From: Gemmatimonadota bacterium
Lineage (GTDB): Bacteria > Gemmatimonadota > Gemmatimonadetes > Gemmatimonadales > Gemmatimonadaceae
Reading direction: 5' to 3'
Assembly: GCA_947475795.1 (NCBI GenBank)
Contig: CANJOX010000220.1
Coordinates: forward strand, 1 to 5,823
DNA length: 5,823 bases
Position 1 is the first letter of the stretch; each line of letters opens with the position of its first letter. Below the pieces are notes generated by a model. It was given only the letters and a program-made list of their open reading frames with translations, was not told the origin of the DNA and searched no databases. The translations under genes were made by a program, and so were the position numbers. This document shows, one piece after another, positions 1 to 4,732 of the stretch.

Positions 1-846
1 ACGCCGATTCCCTGTGTGCGCTGCAATACGTTCACGAAGTTCCGCGACCTGCTGCACACGGCCGACGACATCGACGCGCCGTGGCTGGCTACCGGCCACT
101 ATGCGCGCATGGGCGTGCTGGCGAACGGAAGCGACGCGCGCGTGATGTTGCGCGGGCTCGATTCGGCCAAGGACCAGAGTTATTTCCTGTGGGGCATCGA
201 ACGCCCCGTGCTGTCACGCCTCGTGCTGCCGGTGGGGAATCAGACCAAGGCCGACACGCGCGCGATCGCGCGTCGCTTCGGGCTCCGCACGGCGGAGAAG
301 CCGGAGAGTCAGGACATTTGCTTCGTCCCCGACGGCAACCACGTGCGCGTGCTGGAAGAACAGCTTGGCGCTGACGCCCCTGCCCTGTCAGTCGGTCCGC
401 TGCGTTTGGTGAGCGGCGAAGTGATCGGCGAGCATCAGGGGTTCGCGCGCTACACCATCGGCCAGCGCAAGGGACTGCCGGGCGGTTTCGCCGAGCCGAT
501 GTTCGTGGTGGAGATCGTGCCGGGCGAACGCGCGGTCGTGATCGGTCCGCGCGAAGCGCTGCTGGGGCGCGGACTGGAAGCGCGTGAGCTGAACTGGCTG
601 GTGGAGCCGCCGATGGTGGGTGCGCAGGTGCAGGTGCAGGTGCGCAATCGCGCCGCGGCGGCGCAGGCTACCATCGTGCGGTTGTCCGGCGATGTGATTG
701 AACTCGCGCTCGACGAACCGGTGCACGCGATTTCGCCGGGCCAGTCGCTGGTCATTTACGACGACGACCTCGTGCTGGGCGGCGGCGTGATCGAGCGCGG
801 CATGCGGACGGCACCGAGCCGACGGCTGCCGATTCTGGCGGCGTAG
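1..846 (+). CDS. mnmA: tRNA-specific 2-thiouridylase MnmA, 5' end missing
   Basis: MnmA makes 2-thiouridine at wobble U34 of tRNA-Lys, -Glu and -Gln in the cytoplasm, adenylating U34 with ATP and adding sulfur passed on as a cysteine persulfide. The reading frame is open from base 1, so the gene starts outside the window; 281 residues remain. Compared with about 368 in E. coli, roughly 90-100 N-terminal residues are missing, including the SGGVDSS P-loop. Seen here: TPIPCVRCNT at residues 1-10, whose Cys8 (bases 22-24) matches the catalytic cysteine of TPNPDILCN in E. coli; ATGHYAR; KDQSYFL; ESQDICFVPDG with the second catalytic cysteine, Cys107 (bases 319-321); GEHQGFARYTIGQRKGL; and the C-terminal barrel ending in PGQSLVIYDDDLVLGGGVIE. 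The two cysteines lie 99 residues apart (97 in E. coli). All visible key residues are intact. The gene ends in TAG and converges on the minus-strand genes. The family call is very secure. Confidence 0.97.
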   Translation, partial: TPIPCVRCNTFTKFRDLLHTADDIDAPWLATGHYARMGVLANGSDARVMLRGLDSAKDQSYFLWGIERPVLSRLVLPVGNQTKADTRAIARRFGLRTAEKPESQDICFVPDGNHVRVLEEQLGADAPALSVGPLRLVSGEVIGEHQGFARYTIGQRKGLPGGFAEPMFVVEIVPGERAVVIGPREALLGRGLEARELNWLVEPPMVGAQVQVQVRNRAAAAQATIVRLSGDVIELALDEPVHAISPGQSLVIYDDDLVLGGGVIERGMRTAPSRRLPILAA

Positions 847-874
847 TCCTTCTGCCAGGCGCTTGCTGAACTGA

Positions 875-961
875 TCACGCAGAGAAGCAGAGAGCGCAGG
901 GTTCGCAGAGCAATGCATTTTTGTTCTCGGCGCGCTCTGCCTCTCTGCGTACTCTGCGTGA
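875..961. repeat. Imperfect long inverted repeat of GCAGAG/CTCTGC units
   Basis: Left-arm units GCAGAG, or the variant GCAGGG, start at 879, 887, 896 and 905, an 8-9 base period. Right-arm units CTCTGC start at 935, 943 and 952. The arms pair as 875-884 with 952-961 (10 bp perfect), 887-894 with 941-948 (8 bp perfect) and 905-911 with 934-940 (7 bp perfect). Small bulges and an unpaired left stretch at 895-904 interrupt the stem. The loop (912-933) is AT-richer than the window and contains ATGCAT and a run of five T. It lies between two convergent genes. I recall similar CGCAGAG-type intergenic repeats from many environmental genomes, but cannot verify that here. It could be a REP-like or miniature mobile element, or a terminator-like structure. 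No flanking target duplication is evident. Confidence 0.8.
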
Positions 962-967
962 CCTTTT
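875..967 (+). terminator. Possible rho-independent terminator of mnmA
   Basis: The large hairpin at 875-961 begins 28 bases after the mnmA stop codon. On the plus strand it is followed at once by CCTTTT (962-967). This gives the stem-plus-T arrangement of an intrinsic terminator in the mnmA direction only; on the minus strand no T run follows the stem. The T tract is short and the stem is unusually long and bulged, so the structure may end transcription only incidentally. Confidence 0.4.
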
Positions 968-982
968 AACGGGCGAGCAGGC

Positions 983-2275
983 TCACTCCACCCTCGCCGA
1001 AAGCTCTCCCGCCGGCACGGTCATCACGGCCACGAGCATGTCGGCGGTCACGTTCAGCAGCGTCTTGAACATGTCGGGGAGCGTGTCGAGGGCGATCATG
1101 ATGCCGATGCCTTCGACCGGCAGGCCGATGCTGGTGTAGAGCGGCACCTGCAGCAACATCCCGCCGCTCGGAATACCGGGAGTGCTGAAATTGAGGACCA
1201 CGCTGGAGGCGGCGACCAGCGCTATGCTCGACAGCGGTAAGTCGATGCCGTACAATTTGGCCACGAACAAGGCGCCCACCACCCAGTAAATGGCGCTGGT
1301 GAGCTTGAACACCGACGCACACAGCGGCAGGACGAAACCGGTGGCGGTGGCCGGCAGGTGGAGCACATCGGTGGCGCCTTTCACCATCGCCGGCAGCGAG
1401 GCCAGCGAGCTGCGGGTGCCCATCCCCACCACTTGCGACGGGATCAGCGCGCGCGCGAAGTCGCGGAGGGGCACGCGGCGCGTGACGCCCATGACGCCGT
1501 AAAGCGCCGCGGTTGCCACCAGGTGGAGGACGATCAGCACCATGATGTAGAAGCCGATCGCGCTGAGCGCCGAGGTGCCGAGCTTTTGGCCGAGCACCGT
1601 GGCGAGCGCCAGAATACCGACCGGGGCGATGGCGAGCATCCAGCGCACCACGACCAGCATCGTGTCGGCCATCCCGCGGAAGAACGCCAGCTGGGCCGCG
1701 CGTGGGCCGGCGGCCACCTGTCCCAGTGCGAAGGCGTACAGCAGGGTGAAGAGCACCACTGGCAGCAGGGTACCGTCGGCGGCGGCCTTGATGGGATTGA
1801 GGGGGATGAGCCCCAGAATCCACGTGCGCAGCGACAGCGCGTCGGCGGGGGGGATGTCGATCGCGGCGGTGGCGCGCAGCCGGGCCGTGGCCGCGGGGTC
1901 GAGCACCAGCGTGTCAAACCACGGTGGCGACACGACCGCGGAGAAGATCGCGCAGGCGATGGACAGCCCCAGCATCCACGCGAAGGCCTTCGCGCCCACG
2001 CGGCCGGTGACGCTGGTGTCGCCGCCCCCCGCCACCCCCACGATCAGCAGGGGGACCACGAGCGGAATCACCGTCATCCGCACCGCGTTGATCCACGCGG
2101 TGCCGACCACGTCGAGGATGCCGATCAGCCCGCTGGTGAAGGCGGACGGGGTGGCGTCGCGGGATAGCCACATGCCGAGCCCGAGGCCGAGGAGCAGCCC
2201 GAGGGTGACCTGCAGGGCCTGCGAGCGCAGCGGATGGCGGCGCGGGGCGGCGGGAGGGGCGGCGGCAACGGACAT
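983..2275 (-). CDS. Divergent dicarboxylate/amino acid:cation symporter (DAACS/GltP-DctA family)
   Basis: This 430-residue inner-membrane protein has the length and layout of glutamate/aspartate and C4-dicarboxylate symporters (archaeal GltPh is about 420). Hydrophobic segments lie near residues 21-37, 47-83, 94-115, 168-190, 203-230, 238-262 and 311-345. Family hallmarks are present: GRVGAK in TM3 (91-96), hairpin 1 TRSSLASLP (287-295, compare TRSSSGTLP), hairpin 2 PGIPSGG (366-372) and the TM8 motif D397-x3-DMFKTLLNVTAD (401-412). The near-universal TM7 NMDGT is replaced without gaps by FKLTS (323-327, bases 1295-1309), and the substrate-contacting TM8 arginine is Lys404. Substrate and coupling ion therefore cannot be assigned. 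ATG at 2275 is chosen because it precedes a short polar N-terminus and TM1; a GTG eight codons upstream (2299) is possible, and neither has a clear Shine-Dalgarno sequence. It is the last gene of the minus-strand cluster, 46 bp after the exported-protein gene. Fold is secure, function open. Confidence 0.9.
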   Translation of the reverse strand: MSVAAAPPAAPRRHPLRSQALQVTLGLLLGLGLGMWLSRDATPSAFTSGLIGILDVVGTAWINAVRMTVIPLVVPLLIVGVAGGGDTSVTGRVGAKAFAWMLGLSIACAIFSAVVSPPWFDTLVLDPAATARLRATAAIDIPPADALSLRTWILGLIPLNPIKAAADGTLLPVVLFTLLYAFALGQVAAGPRAAQLAFFRGMADTMLVVVRWMLAIAPVGILALATVLGQKLGTSALSAIGFYIMVLIVLHLVATAALYGVMGVTRRVPLRDFARALIPSQVVGMGTRSSLASLPAMVKGATDVLHLPATATGFVLPLCASVFKLTSAIYWVVGALFVAKLYGIDLPLSSIALVAASSVVLNFSTPGIPSGGMLLQVPLYTSIGLPVEGIGIMIALDTLPDMFKTLLNVTADMLVAVMTVPAGELSARVE

Positions 2276-2298
2276 GCGCGCGAACGTACACGCGCGCA
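2275..2298 (-). promoter_or_regulatory. Perfect 8-bp hairpin abutting the symporter start codon
   Basis: On the minus strand TGCGCGCG (2298-2291) and CGCGCGCA (2282-2275) are exact reverse complements around an 8-base spacer, TGTACGTT. The final base of the second arm is the A of the proposed symporter ATG, so the stem occupies the place where a Shine-Dalgarno sequence would sit. In mRNA it could hide the start site; in DNA it could be an operator. In GC-rich sequence such a repeat can also arise by chance, and no T run follows, so it is not a terminator. Confidence 0.35.
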
Positions 2299-2321
2299 CG
2301 CAGCGGCGCGAGGACCGAGGG

Positions 2322-2858
2322 CTAGAAGCCGATCCCCGCCGACCACACGAACATGCTCCGGGCGCGGGCGCTGTCGCCGGCCGCATCGCCGAGCCGGGCG
2401 TAATAGCCGATTTCGCCGCCGATGCCGAGCAGGGCCCAGAGATGGACCGAGCCGCCGGCATAGCTGCGGCGGGCTGTGGCGTTGAGGGGATCGCCGAAGG
2501 TGCGGATGAGGCCACCCGTGATCGCGGCGCCGCTGCCCAACGAGCCGAACGATTTCGCGAGCCCCGCCGAGGCACCGGCGGCGCCGAGACCGACCTTAGC
2601 CACGGCCATGGCGCACAGATCCCAGCGGTCGCCTTCGTACACGTAGCCGCCGCCATACGACAACGCCACCTTGAACGGTGCGCCGTAGGTGAGACCACCC
2701 ATACACTGCCCCGCGCGCCACCGCATATCGGGGGCCTCGGCGGTCGCCGCCGCCGTGGCGGCGACCGGTGTCGGCGCCAACTGTGCGCCGGCCGCGCGGC
2801 CGCCCACGAAGAGGACCGCCGCGCCGGCGGCCGCCGCGAACGCGCGCGTGGGTCGCAT
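2322..2858 (-). CDS. Small secreted protein, outer-membrane beta-barrel-like, function unknown
   Basis: I do not recognise a named family. The 178-residue product starts with a typical signal peptide: Arg2 and Arg5, a hydrophobic Ala/Val/Leu core (6-20), and a likely signal peptidase I site AGA|Q after residue 25. A low-complexity Ala/Pro/Thr linker follows (27-43). The rest is rich in glycine and in alternating hydrophobic/polar stretches with aromatics (KVALSYGGGYVYEG, GGEIGYYARLG), and the chain ends in WSAGIGF with a terminal phenylalanine, as in many outer-membrane barrels. Two cysteines (52 and 82) could form a disulfide. The frame is open far upstream through dnaJ, but ATG at 2858 is chosen because it starts the signal peptide and overlaps the dnaJ stop in TGATG, implying translational coupling. 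An outer-membrane barrel is an inference; a periplasmic protein is also possible. Confidence 0.8.
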   Translation of the reverse strand: MRPTRAFAAAAGAAVLFVGGRAAGAQLAPTPVAATAAATAEAPDMRWRAGQCMGGLTYGAPFKVALSYGGGYVYEGDRWDLCAMAVAKVGLGAAGASAGLAKSFGSLGSGAAITGGLIRTFGDPLNATARRSYAGGSVHLWALLGIGGEIGYYARLGDAAGDSARARSMFVWSAGIGF

Positions 2859-2860
2859 CA
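2856..2860 (-). promoter_or_regulatory. TGATG stop/start overlap between dnaJ and the exported-protein gene
   Basis: The TGA of dnaJ (2860-2858) and the ATG of the next gene (2858-2856) share one A. Such overlaps usually mean that ribosomes finishing the first gene restart on the second. Only a weak purine-rich stretch (GCGGGATGA) lies upstream, inside the end of dnaJ. The downstream gene is therefore probably made together with DnaJ. Confidence 0.7.
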
Positions 2861-4009
2861 GAATTTCATCCCGCCGGCTTCCGCGAACTCGCGCATCGCC
2901 TTCTCCTGCGCCTCGGTGAGCGCCTCGGGCACGGTAATGGTGACTTCCACCAGCAGATCGCCTTTCCGGCCGTCCTTGCGGACCCCCTGCCCGGTGACCT
3001 TGAAGCGCTTGCCCGACGAGGTCCCGGCCGGAATGCGGAGCGTCACTTTCTTCTCGTCGAGCGTCTTCACGGTGATGCGCGAACCGAGGGTGGCCTGAGC
3101 GATGTTGATAGGCACCGTGGCGATGAGATCGAGCCCGTCGCGCGTGTAGAAGCGGTCGGGGAGCACAGTGAAGGTGATCACGAGATCGCCCGGCTGCCCG
3201 CCCGCCGCGCCTTTGCCACCCTGCCCGCGCAACCGCACCTTGGCGCCCGTTTCCGCCCCCGAGGGCACGGCGATGAGCACCTTGCGGGCCACCCGCGCAT
3301 CGCCGGCGCCGCGACAGGTCGGGCACCGTTCGGTGGGGACATTGCCCCGCCCGGCGCACGCCGGACACGGGCGGTTGACGGCAAAGCCGCCCTGTCCGAA
3401 GGAAATCACGCCGCGCCCGCTGCATTCGGCGCACGGCCGCATCTGCGCGCCAGCCGCCGCGCCGCTGCCACGGCAGGTGACGCACTCCTCGTTCGCTTCG
3501 ATATCGATGGGCACCTTGCCCCCGATGGCTGCAACCCGGAACGGGACCTCGACGGTCTGCTCGATGGACTGCCCGCGCTCGGGCGCGCGGGCGCGTGCCC
3601 GCCCCGCTCCGGCGGCACCGCCGAACATGGACGAGAAGAGATCGCCGAGGCCGCCGATTCCGCCCACGTCGAAGTCGGTGAACGTGCCCGCCCCCGGTTG
3701 GCCGGGACGTGCGCTTCCCGCCGCACCGGGGCGCGACGACGCGCGTCCCCCGTTGAAGCCGCCCATGCCCCCCATCCCGCCGAACGCGCCGAGCCGACGC
3801 ATCTCGTCGTACTCTTTACGCTTCGCCGCATCGCCGAGGACGTTGTGGGCCTCGGAGATTTCCTTGAAGCGTTCGGCGGCCTTGGGGTCGTTCTGGTTGG
3901 CGTCCGGGTGATGCTGCTTGGCCAGTCGCCGGTACTGCTTCTTGATCTCGTCGGCGGTGGCCGTGGACGAGACGCCGAGTACTGCGTAGAAATCCTTGCC
4001 GTTGGCCAT
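2858..4009 (-). CDS. dnaJ: Chaperone protein DnaJ (type I Hsp40)
   Basis: DnaJ is the cytoplasmic co-chaperone that delivers unfolded clients to DnaK and stimulates its ATPase. All type I domains are present in 383 residues (E. coli 376). The J domain (about 1-71) has HPD at 34-36. The Gly/Phe-type linker (72-134) is rich in GGMGG and contains GDLFSSMFGG. Four CxxCxGxG zinc motifs begin at Cys176, Cys193, Cys215 and Cys229, all eight cysteines present. The C-terminal substrate-binding domains (about 238-360) include the usual GDLLVEV (350-356), followed by a charged helical tail. The ATG at 4009 is followed at once by the J domain. GAGGG (4024-4020), overlapping the grpE stop, could be its ribosome binding site, though the 10-base spacing is a little long. 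It follows grpE by 13 bp. Many bacteria carry more than one dnaJ, so whether this is the main copy cannot be told from here. Confidence 0.97.
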   Translation of the reverse strand: MANGKDFYAVLGVSSTATADEIKKQYRRLAKQHHPDANQNDPKAAERFKEISEAHNVLGDAAKRKEYDEMRRLGAFGGMGGMGGFNGGRASSRPGAAGSARPGQPGAGTFTDFDVGGIGGLGDLFSSMFGGAAGAGRARARAPERGQSIEQTVEVPFRVAAIGGKVPIDIEANEECVTCRGSGAAAGAQMRPCAECSGRGVISFGQGGFAVNRPCPACAGRGNVPTERCPTCRGAGDARVARKVLIAVPSGAETGAKVRLRGQGGKGAAGGQPGDLVITFTVLPDRFYTRDGLDLIATVPINIAQATLGSRITVKTLDEKKVTLRIPAGTSSGKRFKVTGQGVRKDGRKGDLLVEVTITVPEALTEAQEKAMREFAEAGGMKF

Positions 4010-4019
4010 GCTCAGCGCG

Positions 4020-4024
4020 CCCTC
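4020..4024 (-). promoter_or_regulatory. Probable ribosome binding site of dnaJ
   Basis: The minus strand reads TGAGGG, ten bases, then the dnaJ ATG. GAGGG complements the 16S rRNA tail and overlaps the grpE stop codon TGA (4025-4023). Terminating GrpE ribosomes would thus sit next to the dnaJ start, consistent with coupled expression. It is the clearest Shine-Dalgarno-like site in the minus-strand cluster. Confidence 0.5.
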
Positions 4025-4571
4025 AGGCGCCGTTCCACTGCGTCACGACCACGCGCGCCGGGCGAAGCACGTGGCCGTTGATCACGTACCCCACCTGGAA
4101 GCACACGGCCACGCGGCCGTCGTCCTCGGGCTGCGCCGCGGGCGCGGTGGTGACCGCTTCGTGCAGCGCCGGATCAAACGCATGTCCCGTGGGATCGACG
4201 ATTTCGAAGCCATGACCCGCGAGGGACTTGAACAGCTTCTTCTCCACGAGCTGCATGCCGTCGATGACGGCCTTGGAATCAACGGTGCCCGGATCGACGG
4301 CGGCGAAGCGCTGGATGTCGTCGAGCGCATCGAGCAGCCCACGCACGAGTTCTCCCTGCGCGCGCCAGCCGGCTTCCTGCCGCTCTTTCACGGCGCGACG
4401 ACGGAAATTGTCGTATTCGGCGGCAAGGCGCAGATGTTTGTCCTTGAGGGATTCGATCTCGCGCAGGAGTTCTTCGGCGCCGTCGTGCGACGGCGACAGG
4501 AGCTCGGCGCTGCCCTGCGTGTCCATCGGGTCCATGGAGTCGACCGGCAGTTCGGACATAGGATCAGTCAT
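4023..4571 (-). CDS. grpE: GrpE, nucleotide exchange factor of DnaK
   Basis: GrpE is a dimeric cytoplasmic co-chaperone that releases ADP from DnaK and resets the chaperone cycle started by DnaJ. The 182-residue product is of usual size (E. coli 197). It has an acidic, disordered N-terminus (1-32), a long charged helix suited to the GrpE coiled coil (about 33-75, with AAEYDNFRRRA at 50-60), a helical dimer region (about 75-118) and the C-terminal beta domain with the family signature FDPALHEAV (132-140) and QVGYVINGHVLRPARVVV (159-176). The frame is open upstream to 4751, overlapping the end of cinA, but those extra residues lack GrpE character. ATG at 4571 is preferred; ATG at 4559 is a second option, and neither has a good Shine-Dalgarno site. 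It is followed closely by dnaJ. No CIRCE element is visible upstream, so heat regulation is not shown. Confidence 0.95.
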   Translation of the reverse strand: MTDPMSELPVDSMDPMDTQGSAELLSPSHDGAEELLREIESLKDKHLRLAAEYDNFRRRAVKERQEAGWRAQGELVRGLLDALDDIQRFAAVDPGTVDSKAVIDGMQLVEKKLFKSLAGHGFEIVDPTGHAFDPALHEAVTTAPAAQPEDDGRVAVCFQVGYVINGHVLRPARVVVTQWNGA

Positions 4572-4596
4572 GGTCGGTGAAGAGTCAGGCTCGGCG

Positions 4597-4625
4597 GCCG
4601 CCCCGTGGTATACGTCCGGGGCGGC
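4597..4625 (-). repeat. Perfect 9-bp inverted repeat in the grpE leader
   Basis: GCCGCCCCG (4597-4605) and CGGGGCGGC (4617-4625) are exact reverse complements separated by 11 bases, which include GTATAC. The nearer arm ends 25 bases before the proposed grpE ATG. Its 9-N11-9 geometry resembles a repressor operator such as CIRCE (9-N9-9), but the sequence is unrelated to CIRCE. In RNA it would form a stable hairpin. Chance origin is possible in such GC-rich DNA. Confidence 0.5.
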
Positions 4626-4636
4626 GACGACGCCGC
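4621..4636 (-). repeat. Perfect 6-bp hairpin overlapping the 9-bp repeat
   Basis: GCGGCG (4621-4626) and CGCCGC (4631-4636) pair around a 4-base loop. Bases 4621-4625 are also part of one arm of the 9-bp repeat at 4597-4625, so both stems cannot form at once. In a transcript from cinA toward grpE this smaller hairpin would appear first and the larger one would have to displace it. Confidence 0.4.
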
Positions 4637-4732
4637 AGAGGCGCGTCGGCCGAGTCCGTACGAAAGGGAGCCGCAGAAGTTCTCGAAAGTGGTGGAACGA
4701 CTGACGAAAGATCAGCCGCACGGCCGTCGATG

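Larger units (their letters stand above)
4572..4732 (-). other. cinA-grpE intergenic leader
   Basis: These 161 bases separate the cinA stop from the grpE start and are the only sizeable gap in the minus-strand cluster, so they are the likeliest place for a promoter driving grpE-dnaJ. I see no CIRCE inverted repeat (TTAGCACTC-N9-GAGTGCTAA) and no convincing sigma-70 promoter. A TATACC hexamer (4612-4607) lies in a hairpin loop without a good -35 box at the right distance. The half nearer grpE holds two GC-rich inverted repeats, listed separately. Confidence 0.5.

Noticed and set aside
388..918. Minus-strand open frame of 176 codons opposite mnmA
   Set aside because: It lies antisense to conserved mnmA sequence and its start falls inside the inverted repeat; no recognisable motif.
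2276..2698. N-terminal extension of the symporter frame by 141 codons
   Set aside because: The added residues are an Arg/Ser/Pro-rich shadow of the neighbouring exported-protein gene; family length and TM1 fit the start at 2275.
1575..3098. Plus-strand open frame of 507 codons opposite the symporter and exported-protein genes
   Set aside because: It runs antisense across two well-supported genes and the end of dnaJ, has arginine/alanine/proline-rich composition typical of GC-rich shadow frames, and shows no domain.
2859..3485. N-terminal extension of the exported-protein frame into dnaJ
   Set aside because: The frame is open only because the DNA is GC-rich; the extension overlaps dnaJ in another frame, and the signal peptide starts exactly at the ATG at 2858.
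2768..4081. Plus-strand open frame of 437 codons opposite dnaJ
   Set aside because: It is the antisense shadow of dnaJ, whose J domain and zinc motifs are unambiguous; the antisense product resembles nothing I know.
4644..4692. Sigma-32-like boxes upstream of grpE on the minus strand (CTTTCGA, 12 bases, CTCCCTTT)
   Set aside because: The -35-like box matches only about four of seven positions of CTTGAAA, and the -10-like box lacks the CCCCAT core, so chance is likely.
4572..4732. CIRCE operator for HrcA control of grpE
   Set aside because: No TTAGCACTC/GAGTGCTAA arms are present; the inverted repeat found here is GC-rich and unrelated in sequence.
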